Shown one piece after another: positions 24,381-38,382 of a stretch of DNA of 64,000 bases (position 1 is its first letter; each line of letters starts with the position of its first letter). The translations under genes were made by a program, and so were the position numbers. The stretch comes from Chrysoperla carnea (taxonomy: Eukaryota; Arthropoda; Insecta; Neuroptera; Chrysopidae): positions 110,912,368 through 110,976,367 of the forward strand of contig NC_058337.1 in assembly GCF_905475395.1 (NCBI RefSeq), given 5' to 3'. The notes below the pieces were generated by a model that had not been told where the DNA came from, made no database searches, and worked only from the letters and a program-made list of their open reading frames with translations.

Positions 24381-25093
24381 CTTCATTTTTAACCCCCGAA
24401 CTAAAAAAAGGAGTGTTATAATTAACCGCCGAACAAAAAAAAAAAAAAAAAACGGGTGTTTGAAAAGTTTGACCGCTATGTGTGTGTGTCTATATATCCT
24501 TGTCTGTGGCATCGTATGCCTGAACGGATGAACCGATTTTAATTTTTTTGGTTTCATTTGGAAGGTAATTTAACGGAGAGTGTTCTTAGCTTCAAGTGTG
24601 AGCTCAGGATTCCGTACCCGAAAAAACTAAAAAATTGTGCGATGATTTTCTAAATTGAATCGATTCAGTTTGGAAAAGACATGACATAAAATTTTACCAT
24701 ATAAATAATTACTATGGAAATGAATGGTCAAATAATCCTGGCTCAATTCATATCGAAAAGTGAAATGGTAAAATAATTAGGTACTTCAAAACAATAATTC
24801 AAAAGAATATTCAATTAAAATATTTCCAAATTGGTCCCAAAAAATGATAGCTCTCTAGAATATCCTTTTCATCTCATCTGATTCCCTTGACGTTGACCAT
24901 CACTTTAATATTGATTAAAGAATGATCGTTATAAGTTTATAGTGTTTATCTGTGCTTCTCAGTGGCATCGTAGCCCCTCAACGGTCGAACCGACTTGATT
25001 GAGCACATTTTATAGTTAAGTTTCCAAAAATCGGCTTACAAGGAATAAATCGCATTTGTCGGGTTTTTTTTTTAATTGCGTAAATTTAACTTG
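24381..25093 (+). repeat. dispersed repeat A, full-length copy
   Basis: It starts with CTTCATTTTTAACCCCCGAA and ends with TGTCGGGTTTTTTTTTTAAT then TAAATTTAACTTG. A short duplicated false start (24391-24440) with poly-A precedes the first module, which has TTTGACCGCTATGTGTGTG and GGCATCGTATGCCTGAACGG. The middle carries CATCTCATCTGATTC and TTGACCATCACTTTAATATT. The second module has GTTATAAGTTTATAGTG and TGGCATCGTAGCCCCTCAAC. The overlapping frames at 24210-24557 are shadows. Confidence 0.7.
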
Positions 25094-27681
25094 TTTCTAA
25101 TTTATTTACTGTCGTGGTAAGTTCTATATAATTTAGGCCTATCACCAGCGGACGATCAACACACTCGTAAAATTATGATAAGTAGTTTCGAAGCTATGAG
25201 GAAACAGATGAACATACATTCATACGAACACGCATACATACTAGTCAAATACATAGTCCTCGCCGTCGTCGGTTTAAAAATAGAACTGTCCAAACCACTT
25301 ACATATAAACAAATAAAACAGATCACCTGTATATTTGTATATTATATAACAAGACTTTATAAAGAAATGAACTTGTTCATACTTTTTAGCCAGATAAAGC
25401 TGTTTTCTCTAAAGATATATACTTTTTTTTGGGTTTTATATGTATGTATCTATTATAATATGTATAGAGAACAGTTTCACTACCACTCAGACTGTGTGTC
25501 ATTTCATACAGAAGAAGAACCAAGCAGATTCAAGAAAACCAACAGCCGCATACACACATACACGCTCAACTCATCTCATCTCCTTCCCGCATGACTTCAA
25601 ACTTTTAAACGATTTCAAATGCAATAAAAATGATTTGTTGACGTTATGGGGCCACTCGATATGATATATTATTGTACTGTTATACTAGCAGTTATAGTTT
25701 TATACTATACTCTTACATAATTTTACTTCGGTTATGGAGATGATATACTTGGAAAAACGGGAAATTATTATTATGTAATACGGTGGAATTACAAGAGCAC
25801 TCAAAACGCGACCAAAAAAAGTAAAAGTTAATTATTATTTTCCTTGGAATATTAACAAGTTACTAACGTCTTCAACGCAAAGCCTTTCATTACCAGATGA
25901 CAACCTCACTTTACTTCCGGTTTACTCGGATGTCACAAACTGAAAAATATCAAAAGATAGATCTGGATCTATCTCCAGGTTGATTTAATCTGGAATAGAC
26001 AAAAGCGGGTTTAAAAACTAATCGTTTTAGTTTAAAAATGAACTGAACAGAAACAATTTCCAAAAAAGACTTTTGTAATCGTGCTTCTGAAATAAGTAGT
26101 AGCCATGATTACAGCAAGCGGAAGTAATTAGGTTCATCCTCTTATGTACTACAATATATATTAAAACAAAAGATTCAACATTGAAACTATGAAAGTACTA
26201 GATTCGTTATACACAAGTATGCAAAACTACCGGTATTTCATGAATCCAACTTATAGAATCGAAGCAGCAGGGAACAACGACTTAGTATGATTTACCAGAT
26301 ACAGGGTAAAGAGGGTTATTTATGCTTCGTGATTACTGACCGCGGCCTGTCTCCTGGATTGCATGCGATTTTACCAATATGCCAGTCCATCGAAATTTTC
26401 TTAACGGACAACAAAAACTTTTAATTTTCGTATTTCTTATTATTAAAACTTGAAACGTCAGGCTAAAAATTGTAACGTTATTTCATGAAATATGGCAATA
26501 AAATTAAATTAAGGTTCACTTTTTAAGCTTTTTGTAGTGTGTATACCTACTTCTCTAACCAGATTTTGACAAGTACTTTAAGACATTTTATTGGTATCAA
26601 TTAGCAGTGCTTTTAAAATGGAAAATTTATTTGTTACATATGAAAGGTTAATATACTTCGAAATTAGGTTTTGGTGAACTTCACTATCACTATTTGAATA
26701 TTTTATAAAAAATCTTCAGGGCTGACTATAAAAAAAAATTTAAAAAGTCAATGTTTGAGGAGCCTTTAATAATAAATCGAAATTACCCAAATCGTTTCTG
26801 TACAAATTTCAAATTATACAATATGTCTCAGAAATCCTTACTCTTTAATAAATGTTTCAACAAAAATTGTACGTATTCAAAATCGGTATTTTTTGGTACT
26901 TTGGATTGAATCAAGTATTGGGTAAACGGTAGAAGTTCACTTTTAATAAGAAAGTTTTTTCTCATAAAAAGTCGAACATTTCTTTTTGAAAATTTTTTTT
27001 GAAGTACGAATAAAAAAGGAGATAGCTAGGTATTTGGCCTCTTACGTTTTTTAAATTTTAGCTCCAATCTTGGATTTTAGATGAGTTAAACAAAAACTCA
27101 CTTTAACATTCAAAAGAGTACCACAACCAAACAGAGCTTCAAGATTCTATGAAGTTTTCATGTACTAATGTAATATTCAAACAAATCTATTCACATTGAA
27201 ACAGACCATTTTAGATTTTTTTTGAGGGCAAATTTTTTAAATTTAAACTTATTTTCTATCTCTCACGAACACGTAAGGAACATTAACGAAAACGGATTGA
27301 TCTTTAACTGGCCTTGAAAATCAATTTTTCTGTATCCAGTTTACCTTATAAGAATGATCTCATTAAAAGATGGCCAAGGAATTCTGGAACAAACTGTATA
27401 CATTGTTTTCTTCTTGAAACAGAAGAAACAAATCTATAATATTTTTGGTACAAAAGTAACAACAACTTAATAGTATAGTAACCAAATTGTAGATAAAATG
27501 GTTTTGTCTGTAATTTACGTTACAAGTTAATGTTTTCTCTTTATATACCACTTGAACAATATATATGTTATTGTTCGAGATCTGTTTAGTTTGTAACGGC
27601 CTATCTTTCACTCATTGAATGAACCTTTTAAAGTTATGTTATAAGTATACAGTGAATTCGAGTAAAAATTCAGAAATATTG
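25094..27681. other. intergenic DNA, no supported gene
   Basis: A 139-codon frame (25175-25594) is low-complexity with no motif. 25480-25610 is less AT-rich (CACACATACACGCTCAACTC) but shows no family. GATACAGGGTAAAGAGGGTT at 26300 resembles a transposon end. Confidence 0.45.
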
Positions 27682-27781
27682 AAATTCAATTTTCGTCATT
27701 GTAAGTCCTTGCTAAGAGTGACTCCAGAAACAAATTCAATTTTCGTCATTGTAAGTCCTTGCTAAGAGTGACTCCAGAAAC
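27682..27781 (+). repeat. perfect 50 bp tandem duplication
   Basis: Unit 27682-27731 is repeated without change at 27732-27781. It contains TTTCGTCATTGTAAGTCCTT and ends CTCCAGAAAC. Zero divergence indicates a very recent duplication or an assembly artefact. Confidence 0.95.
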
Positions 27782-28954
27782 AGACGTGTTATAATCACGT
27801 TTTTAGTCTGCATATTTTCGGGTATTATATAACACTAGTTAAACGTTATGTAAGGTCATTTATCATAAAGCAACAACTGAAAGTGAGAAAACGATAAGTT
27901 AGCAATGTATAGAGGGTCTTGGTTTCAGGTTTTTTGATGATTTATTATGATTTATGAAACAAAAGTAAATTTCTTAAATGTACTTCATTTCTTGTAAAAC
28001 AGGAAACCGCTTAGCAAAAATTTTTAGCTCGACATTTATTTTTCCGATCTTACTAACGTCTCATCGTTTAGTCTCATCGATTTGATAGTTCAAGGGCAGT
28101 GAAATTTATTCTTTTTGCGATAAATTCATTGAACTAATTTAACTATTCATATCACCTGGATTTAGGATTGTTAAAAGATTGGTATTACAGAGGTTTTACT
28201 TGGCTGCCAAAACCAGGACAATGTATCCACTGGGGTTTTTTTTGTTACATTCGACTTAGGGATGTTACAACTGAGTAACATTAAGAACTGCTAAATGAAG
28301 TGAATATGAAAAAAAATTGTCTTTTGGAGGAAATGAATCTAGAATGTAACTTGTTGAGGGTTAAATTATTCCTAATTTTGCCTATGAATATGTCCCTAGA
28401 AAGAACAGAAGAAATAGAAGTTTATCTTCAACTTCATCAAATAAATCATAGCCACCCCTCTAAAACAAAGACTTTTATTAAGTTCATGGTCATAGATGCA
28501 CTTATTGATCTCCAGAGATTTCTCCACATAATTCTTAATTAAGAATCATTGCATTATTAAGAAAGATAAAATTAATTTGTTTATAAAATATATAATTTTA
28601 TATAAGACAGGCATATATGAAGTGAAGTTAGTTATTATACACTGTAATATAGGACGTTATGTAATAACGATTGCATTATTTTACTCTTGGGAAATAAGAA
28701 TAAAATGAAAATGAAATGATTGAACATTTTTATCAATTCTTATCGAACGCATTGTACATACAAGGTTGGTTCGTTTACCAATACATTGCTTGATTTCTCT
28801 CGTTAAAGTTCACTTGACCTCACTAGAATAAAACGCAATCTATGACGTTGTATCATTTATGTTGGACAGTTTTGAGTAAATAAATTTAGTATAATTTTTT
28901 CTTTGGGTAGCCATTTTCCAGCAATTTTTTTAATAAAAACGTTTTTACTTCCTT
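27782..28954. other. intergenic AT-rich DNA
   Basis: No supported gene. The 80-codon frame at 28300-28542 has no recognisable domain. Confidence 0.45.
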
Positions 28955-29012
28955 GTACCGAAAAGTTTGTTGGGGGTTTTTTAAATTTTATAAATTCCAC
29001 CTGTCTGTACAG
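28955..29012 (+). repeat. dispersed repeat A, terminal fragment
   Basis: GTACCGAAAAGTTTGTTGGG followed by GGTTTTTTAAATTTTATAAA and TTCCACCTGT matches the 3' terminus of repeat A only. Confidence 0.5.
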
Positions 29013-32000
29013 CTTGTAGAGTATTTTTGTATTTTATTTTTCTTATTAAAGTAAAAAACTTTACAAGGATGTATTGACGGTTGCCAAATGCATCAAACTT
29101 TGATAATACATTGACTGTGATAAATTCACGCAAAAGTTTTCTAGAGCAGTACATTCGGCATGGTTTTTTATTAACTCCATCGTGTTTTTAAGATAAAAGA
29201 ACCAGAGGAAAACTTAAAACTAATAAACTTATTTTCGATCATTTCTAACAAATTTTAATTTATTGGCTAGCCATTATAAATCCTAACGAATTTACATATT
29301 TCTCGCTACCATGTTTAACCAAAAACTATGAATGAATACACAACTAACATATAATAATACCATTTATGAGCCACATATATATGTATGGTCGGCCATCATA
29401 TACCAGTGGTGTATTGACTGGTCTTTTCCCGAATATATATGTGTAAAACAAATAAACATAAATATATTTACTCTACGATTCATGTAGGTTAAAATCGAAA
29501 CTGGTCTTTCATTTACATAGACTGTAGGATAGACACAAATTTAGATGCCTCATATGCTTCTCCCGAGAGAAGAAAAAGAATGTTAGTGTTGATTAAAATG
29601 AGTAGTCCTTACTGGACCATTCGCCAACTTTACAACAATATATTTTGTGTGTGTCATAATATTCCTATTCATGCTTTTGGCGGAGAAAACACTTCCAATA
29701 ATCTGAAAATTGCATGTATTCCTAACAAAATCAGGCCCTTATTGAAATCGTTTTCCTTACACTCATTAAATATTTACATGAACCGAAAGATAGTGATAGA
29801 TTTGTGTGCCTCAGTTTTTCTCCCCGATCTTGGAAAAGGGTGAATATTACTTTGATCTGACTAAAATACCAACTTCAGATTCACAATACTCATTTTCATG
29901 AAGCAAATTGTTTTCTTAAATTACTACGTTTTCTTAAGAAAACAGATCTTTATCATTTTGTACTTGCAATTCTTATGGCCATGGAAGTTATACCATGATC
30001 GAAGTTTACATGACAAGGCTGGCAAAGTAGTAGCTATTTTGAAAATCGTAAATCATTTTTTTGGTATGTTTGCCAAATAAGAACCATCGGCACACTTTGT
30101 CGCCTCTAAGACAAAACAGACAAATTGAAGCATATTGACTTGTCATCATCTTTCGGACCAATAGTTGAGAACATGAACATGGATTGTAACGGGTGTAGCG
30201 TATAGTATATGTGTTACATAATTAACTTTTAGTAGCCGAACATCTGGTTATGCTTGACGATCGTGCTCTACTGGAGCATAAAAACATTCACCTTACTTAC
30301 ACTATATAGTTTTGGTTTAATGTGAGTATGAGCGGTTCTATTTTGCTATTTTATAATGCGAATGATATATACATAGTACGATATTTCTTTCTAGTTATAA
30401 CATTATTTTCTACGTGTTTTAATATTTATTGTTAATTTTTTTGGTACTGCTATATTTTCGAAGTTATATTTGCCTTTTTGTACTGCAGTAAGAGTTCCAT
30501 GGGTTTTTTTTCGATGAATTTTGTAATGTTATTTATTATAAGTGCAATACAATCTTTTACAACTGGGATTGTTTATGGCGAACAAAACATTTTCAGTATA
30601 CTCGTTGATGCAGAAAAAATTTTTTCTCAGTTACGATGAGAACATTTAAATAATTACTTGAATTTGATCAATTTTTGATTTTACCTAATCAAGCATTTGC
30701 GATTTTAATTTGGGTATTAATTTATATCTTCTCCAAACCCTAATTTAAAATTTCTACGACTTGAAGATTGAAACTATGGTATACTGTATGCTACAGGAGT
30801 AAAAAAATGACTCACGTTAGTTTTCGAAAACGTTAAAAATAGCTTGCTGTATAATTACACAACCATTTTCGTAACGTCAGGTAATTTAAAGTGATAAAAG
30901 CTCCCAAATTCCAATTTATGAAAGTTTTGATATGATGAAATCGTCATAATTGAACTCCGAAATAAGAATTTAAAAAATAACCACCCCATAAAATGGGAAA
31001 TTATTGTTTAATGTCATACAAGATTGGTTATTTGTTTTGCTATAGGAGACATACTAGTTTTGTTATAGGAAACGAATATATTATGGCCTATATATTAACC
31101 GTTCGAAAGAAAAGGGCGGAAGCGAGTGGTTAAATGTATGCTTCATTTAGAGTTGAATTGACAAAAAGTCAAGGTTGAAAATTGTCAAGGACTAGTTCGG
31201 AAACGTCTATATCGAATAAAATTCGAAATTTTTGAATGGTTCGTTGTTTGAAGATTTAATGAACGACAGTCGAAATAGCGCTAAAAATTAAATAGGAGGT
31301 GGAAACTTCAATTCCCATGGTTGGATGAACAAGCTTCTGTTTAAATCAGGAAATAAGTGATCTCTTGACATTTTATCTATTCATCGAAAAAATGAAACTT
31401 TTATCCAGCATAAATAAACACCTATCACATTTTTCATAATAACCACATTATCGATTACACAAAATAAATAATTTGCATTTTTTGAATATTTATTTTAAAT
31501 GCGATAATTAAATATCAAATAAATTAACATGATACATATTTGAATAAAAATAATTCATTTTATAATATTTTTTACTCATCCCAATAGATCTATCAATTTT
31601 TTTACATATAAACGGTAAAAAAGATGAATATTAAATTTGGTTCTAAATTTTCACACCTTGTTCCATAGATGTTCCGTAGTTTATGAATATTGACCAATGA
31701 TTTTGTCTGATTTCAGCTACCAGTATGTATACCTACATACTTGAATTGTTTTATCGAGGCTAACATTTAAAAAAACACAGTGCATTTTTTAAGCACATAG
31801 TTTAATTTAAGTAGTTCCATCTTTTAATTCTGATTTAAAATAACTTATATTTAGTAAAAGTACAAATTCTAATCAATTAAATTGTTCTGTTAGGCTCGTG
31901 AACACACTTTAAAGTTCAAAAAGTTGGCCTTGATAAAACAACTAAAGTATAGCATACAAGTTGTATTTTTTAGAGTTTTGTAGACGTATTTTGAAAAGAA

Positions 32001-35000
32001 GTTCGGCTAATTTTAACTATTCGAAAAGTTATATAATCCTTTTTTTGTATATATATGCTCTTAGAGACAGTAATTGAGACAGACTTTGGAAAGTTCAGAA
32101 AATATTAAAAGTTCTAAATCAACTTTAGGTGAAACCTCACCGAGTCACTTCGCTCCTGTTCTAGTGGAGTTATGTAGAGAAGTTTTTTCTTATGATTCGG
32201 AAAGCTTTCTGCCTTATAAGTATCAGTTTTTGGTGCAAGTTTCAAGCTATGACACAACCGTCTCGATCCTGCCTTAAATCAAACTACACTATTGCATCCC
32301 TGACTGGTCTGCTTAGATTTAAATTTTAATGACATGTCTCCTAAAGTAAACTGGCTCTTCAATTTCTAAACTACTTTCCCTGTCTTGTCTTAAGGATATA
32401 TGTGCTTATCTTAAAGTAATTTTTGGCAATCATTTCTCGCCAGTAGACACCATAAAGTCAGTTGGCAAATAGAAAACTTATGATGCCCTAATATCTTTCT
32501 CTTTTGCCTTCCTGTGCTCAGAACTTACCATCAATCGTTTCACTGAGGTGTTTGAAGGCGTAAGAATGGTTCTAGCACAGTCATATACTAAAAGGTGAGC
32601 AATTTTTAAAGTATCAACGGTATTTAATTTTTCAAGTATCATAATCAAATCTAAAACGATTAGATTGAAATCTTCCCTCGTTCACCCAATACATATTCTT
32701 ATTTCAGAGTCTCTCACAGTATAAACAGTGTTCACTCTGTACGTTTGAATCTATATATGTATATATTTTATTTAAATTACAATTCATTAAATATTCTGTT
32801 TAATAGTTTGTCATTTTATTTAGAAAATAGAATCAATCAAATACAAAATGCAAATTAGCAACATTTAATATTCATTTCGTTTACATTTAAAATGTATAAA
32901 AAACAAAAAAAAATTTAATGAAAAAACACTGTGTGTGTTTTAACTTCTCTCTGCCTATGCTTTGCCTGAGTAGGCTAACACCCATTAGCCGAAGTGTAAA
33001 TTGGGACGCAGCTTGGTGTAAGGTCAGTAGGAAACGTAGTTTTAGGTACGATGAGTGCTGTATAATATTCGGTATAATGAGGTGACATAGTTTAGGCTTC
33101 ATTGTATTATTTGTTTGTGTGCAAAAAATGTTTCTTACGATTGATTTTGTAAACATTGACCTTCAGAGAACCGTGCTTCGAATCTCCGCTAAGCCGACTC
33201 AATTGTTTTAGTGAATGATATCTTTTTCTCACTTGATAATTTAGATAAAATTCTGGAAACTTCTTCTTTGCAATTTACATTAGAAATAACAGTAACAATA
33301 GCTGAAAGTGTTCGTTTAGAAATTAGAAACTGTGTGGGGGAGCTAGTAGTTTTGTATTTATGAATATTTTTATGAATCTGTAAAAAATTCAGGTGTATCT
33401 TAACGCTACCATCCCAACATAATTATTTTTCACTTTATTTTTTCTGTTTGAGTAAGAATGCAACATTTACCAAAAAAAATTGTACAGTTAAAAGTTTTTT
33501 ATTGTTAAAAACTATTGAATTTTAATATGATACCTAAGAAGATCAAAAAATTATATAACTGAACCTACTGAAGGATATACTTGACTATTATTTAGAAAAA
33601 ACCTAAAATCAAAATATCAAACGGTTTTTTCAAGATGAGAATCTTTTTTATAAAAACTTTTAAACTCGACTCATATATTTTTCATAAATTATTATTAATT
33701 TAAATATAGAATTACATTTTATAACATTCAAATAATAAAATTTTTAATGTTATTGATTCTTTTTTTTCTTTTTATTGTTTTTAATTATAATTTTTATCTT
33801 CAAAAGCTTTAAAAACACTGTGAGTGAATTTGAATGAGTTGAGGAGTATAATAATGTGTTTTTATTATAATAATAATATAATGGATTGTTTTAATTATTT
33901 AACGTAAAAGATAATAATAAAATTTACATTAAAATAATTAGGCATTATAATTTGCTTATTAAATGATTTTAATTATAATATTAATTTAAACATAACATAT
34001 ATCTATCTATGTATATATATAGAATTTGTAATGTGTTTTTTGTACCACTGAAAATACTATAGAAATCAATTATTAATAAAATGTCATGTATTATAAAAAT
34101 ATTTTATATGTATTGTATACAGTTTGTCTTTAAAATTATTAGAAACAAGTTAAAGATTAAGCTATAATTAGTAATATATGCTGCTAAACAAACTAGCTAC
34201 AAAAGAAAAATGTAAGCAAGTAAATAAAAATTGCAAAGTAAACATTGTGGCAAGAAAATATTTTCTTGGTTCAAGAAAATTCTAATGTAGCCAAGTACTT
34301 ACTCTATCAATTTAGATATTGTATTCTAGGATATGGCACCTTCAAAAATTAAAAATCCCTAACTTTGTGTAGCGTGATAAATAAGCACAATCGAGTCACA
34401 GCATTTTCTCTCATAGGACTTACATATGACTGGGCTGCCATTTTCGAGTAAGGGGAACGTGTGAAATCAATCAAACGATGCTACGCTTTTCAGGCGTTTG
34501 GGACTAGGAAGAGAAGGGAATATCTGCCAGGAGTATGTAACGTTCGTGCGATCATTAATTTAAATACAATGCAGTTCCCTGAACTGAGCTGTAAAGATTC
34601 AGCTTCGTTTTTTGTATGGTAGGTCTGATTGTAGATAAATTTAGGGTCAATCTATGGTTCATTATTATCTTCTACAATGAATCACACATGTTTCACCTAT
34701 AGTCATACAATTTCACTTACGATTTTTACTTGAACTAGTTATAGATTAAAAAAAAGATTTTGAGGCCATTGATCAATCAATTTTTTCCCGTAATAAAAAA
34801 TAACTTTTAATATTTTTTTTTAAAACAAGTTGTATGTTTATGAAAACAATACATAAAGCCTAATTATCTACTCATTAGTAATTATTCATTTTAATTATTC
34901 AGTTCATTTTACATTAATATAGATTTTACAGTATGTTTTGATAATCGCAAGCTACATACATAAAAGTTAAAGAGCAGAAGTTAAAGTTTTTTTTTAATTT

Positions 35001-36240
35001 ATCCAAAAAATGAAAGGATGGCATTCATCTATAAAGTTCCAAGCAATCCATATTCACTGACTTTAATACAAATTAAGTTTTATCTCGGAGTTATATCTTA
35101 TTTTATCTGAAATTTTTAATTATAGAAGTTATTACTTAAATGATTTCCATAGGTATTTGTATTTGTATTTTTTTTTAAATTAAAATAATATCTGGCACGG
35201 TGTAAGCAACAGCAAAACTGTCTGGAAATTATAATTTTTACAGCTTTTTCGGGAATGCGCATTTCCATAGACATTGCTCTCAGGTGTCAGGTATATGAAA
35301 AGAAATTTCAAAAATCCAGCCGAAATAAAACTTTTTAATGAGGTTGCTCTTGTATCGTAGATTATAACATCAGAACTTCAATGTTATTCATTTAAAATAC
35401 ATGAAACACACGGTAGAATCAAACTTTAAATTATTCACAGACTGTTCGCAGTATATTAAAAAGAATAATTTATTTTTGTCTATGTGAACTAGAGAAGATT
35501 TTATTTCAACAACGTTTTCTATATGTAGGTATTACATACATTTAAAATGTTGAAGAAGAAATACATATATATTATAAATTTGTACATTCACAAAGAATTC
35601 TTCTTTCATTCATTCATTCACAAACGAATATAGAAAAAAAAAATTAGCAAGTTCATCAATAAAATTATAAAGTACTCGATTATACTTTGATAAAGTAATA
35701 ATTACAAGAGAGTATACTTTTTTTTTGTGTTGCTTCTTTCTTTAGGGAAAAAGAATTAACGTTTTTAAAAAGAATAAATATCATACAAGTGTAGAAATTA
35801 GTCCAGTAATATTATGTTTTTTCTCAAGCAGCAAAATTGTAGATGCAAAACCCAAACGTGATTTTTGTGTAGAATAATAAAACTAATCATTCTTTGAAAG
35901 CGCAAAGAAGTATTACATCTAAATATTCTCAACGCTTTCATATTTTCAACAGATTATCTTGATTAACGAATAGCGCACTTTATATCTCGATATTATGTTT
36001 CAGTGGGACAATTATTGCTGATCTTAAAGCGATTATAATGGGATAAATTTTATTATCAAAAAAATTAGACTTCCGTACCATATTTATCTAGAATTGTGAA
36101 CAGGTATTTAAACAGTTTTGAGGTAGTATTTATTAGAGTCCGTGTATTGTGAATAAGTATTTATTAGAACTACATGCGAACGAAGGGTGCTCCACTGTCG
36201 AATGCCTCAGCCAGGCCTGTCCAAGGTGTAGTAGTAAGCG
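29013..36240. other. 7 kb of intergenic AT-rich DNA
   Basis: No gene could be supported. Frames of 60-90 codons (29580-29843, 29898-30080, 32887-33156) carry no recognisable motif. 32074-32277 is a weak, uncertain protein resemblance discussed under findings. 33700-34130 is extremely AT-rich. Confidence 0.45.
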
Positions 36241-36314
36241 ATAGAGATAAATAGAGATAGCAGAAATAGCAGATAGTAGAGATAGCAGGATAGCAGATAG
36301 TAGAGACAGCAGAG
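36241..36314 (+). repeat. imperfect AGATAGCAG/ATAGTAGAG minisatellite
   Basis: Irregular repeats of AGATAGCAG, AGATAGTAG and AGAGACAGCAG fill this stretch. It is followed by GC-richer GGGCGTGCGGATTGGCTTAA. The minus frame 36207-36392 is an artefact of the repeat. Confidence 0.75.
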
Positions 36315-37749
36315 GGTGGGCGTGCGGATTGGCTTAATGGACTTAGCGGGCGGGCTAAGCATAGTATAGCTATAAATAAATAGGAACTGCAATTAATTAA
36401 GATTAATAATCGCTGATCTATAGTTATAATTTAAAAAATTGTAGGTAAAACGAAGTTTACCGGGTCATCTAGCACTAAATAAACAGTTTTAGCATGTGCA
36501 ATTTTTTGAAGTACCTACGAATCTTATGTTGTTAATTTACTGGATTATAAAGTGTAGAGAACTATGCACATTAATTTGAACCTTGTAATTTAAGATTTGT
36601 GTGTGTTTTCCTTTTTTTCTGAACAAAAGATGTTTTAAGGAATATATAACGTATACATACAATAAATTATTTAATAACATGAAAGAATATTATCTATTCT
36701 TTTTATCTAAAAGATTATCAGAGATACTTTTTTAAATTTTAGATATGCCGACATTTACTCATTTGATATGACAAAAAAGTTTTTCAACATTTTTAATAAA
36801 AGCAAACGTGAAAATCCAATTTTAATTTATAAAATTTTACAATGAATGAGTTACTCATTAACCAGAACAAATTTTTACGTATTACACTTTAAAATTAACT
36901 TAGTAATAACTTATGCTGTACTTGTACGGAGGAAATATTTTTAAAGAAGTGATGATACTTTATTACTTTTTCTAGAACATTTGGGGAAACTTGATTAAAC
37001 AATTTTTCACATTACTATCATTCCTAACGTTTGTTTTCTAATAGAAATCTTGTAACTTGTTAGATGTTAACATTCGAACATTTGAGACATTTGATGTCTT
37101 GAGACATGTAAGATGTTAACAATTATAACATTTGATTAATCAAAACTTGTTCGAAACTATAATTAATTTAATTTAATTGGCTTCTCTCTTAAACTAAAAT
37201 TTGACAATAAATGTAAAAAATAACTTTTTTAATAAATTTTAATTATCAATTAGAAATTAAAATTTTAAGACACTAAATTTTATTAACTAATAAGATAACT
37301 ATTGAAAAAATATATCTCAGCTAAAATATATCTCAAGTATATCAGATCATGTCGACAATTATCAAATTTTGTATAAAATTAGGGGTTTATTTGATTTTTT
37401 TCTTTGAAATCTTCTTTCGGTGAATTTTTACTCCATGGACAATTATTCGGTGTAAATTTTCTCCGTGGGCAACTTTCTGCGCGGAATCTTCTTGGGCAAT
37501 CTGATTTTTTGTTGTCTCGTAGCCAATTTATTTCCTTCATTGCCTACATTTAATTAAAAATAAAATTTCTCCAATTGAAAATCTTTTTTATTCTGTTAGT
37601 GTATAAAGTATTGTAGGCGGTTGTTTTAATTAAAATGGAATTTGAAAAGTCTGTAAGTAATTAGGGTAATTATAATTGTATTTCCTCTATTACCATAAAA
37701 ATTTAGACCAAGGAAAATTTTTTAGAAAAAAGCCATAATGATACTAATG
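36315..37749. other. intergenic AT-rich DNA
   Basis: Nothing recognised beyond AT-rich text and small local duplications, such as AACATTTGA.. with TTAACA around 37066-37130. Confidence 0.45.
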
Positions 37750-37960
37750 GAAAAATCATTTTTCCATACGACAAACCGGAGGATTAAAAATGAACTTTGA
37801 TATAAGTGTTAACCTGAGTTTCAGTGAAGGTTATTTAAATAAATTAATGTTATGAAACCATATTAATTTACAACAATACTGTTCAAATGTAGAATGAACT
37901 GTTTAATAACAAATAGTCCCAAATTTAATGATCAAGTCATTCTAAAGACAACTAATTTTT
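37750..37960 (+). repeat. dispersed repeat D, copy 2
   Basis: It has the ordered blocks AAAATCATTTTTCCA, ACGACAAACCGGAGG, ATACTGTTCAAATGTAGAAT and TTAATGATCAAGTCATT in common with 18955-19200. The 78-codon frame starting at 37894 overlaps it and is not called. Confidence 0.5.
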
Positions 37961-38382
37961 TCAGATTTAAGCCCACTTATAACCATCCGTATCATTTTTC
38001 CCGTCGCGTATCCCTCGATTTTGATTTTCAATTTTTAAGATGTTTATATTTTAATTTAAACAAGTATAAATTTCAATATCTTAACCCCCTGGTCAACTCG
38101 CTAGCGATGCCCTTGCTTTTGATCTCCTGAACAATTTATAATTTTCATAAATGTTACTTCAATATTAAATTCAATTCTATCTTTGACAAAAGCGTAAATT
38201 TTGAACTTTAAACATCTTCAATGATATTTGAATATTGGAGCACTTTCAAAAATTTTTATAGCAATATCGATAAAAATTGAAATCGAAATAATTTAATTAA
38301 ATTAAGAGTTCTAAAAACGTATATTTACAAAAACAAGAAACACATTTAATTTACAAGTAACTATTGAATATTTTAAATTTTA

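Noticed and set aside
24289-24557. Overlapping frames on both strands of 80 and 115 codons
   Set aside because: They lie in the 5' part of repeat A and across its poly-A stretch.
25175-25594. 139-codon open frame on the plus strand
   Set aside because: It is one of the longest open frames, but it is low-complexity, has no domain, and runs from an AT-rich repeat-like zone into unrelated text; no promoter or splice support.
33160-33205. GCTTCGAATCTCCGC, resembling a tRNA T-arm/box B
   Set aside because: No matching D-arm, anticodon stem or acceptor pairing could be read upstream on either strand.
36320-36350. TGGCTTAATGG, a match to a polymerase III box A
   Set aside because: No box B or tRNA fold within a reasonable distance; it lies beside a minisatellite.
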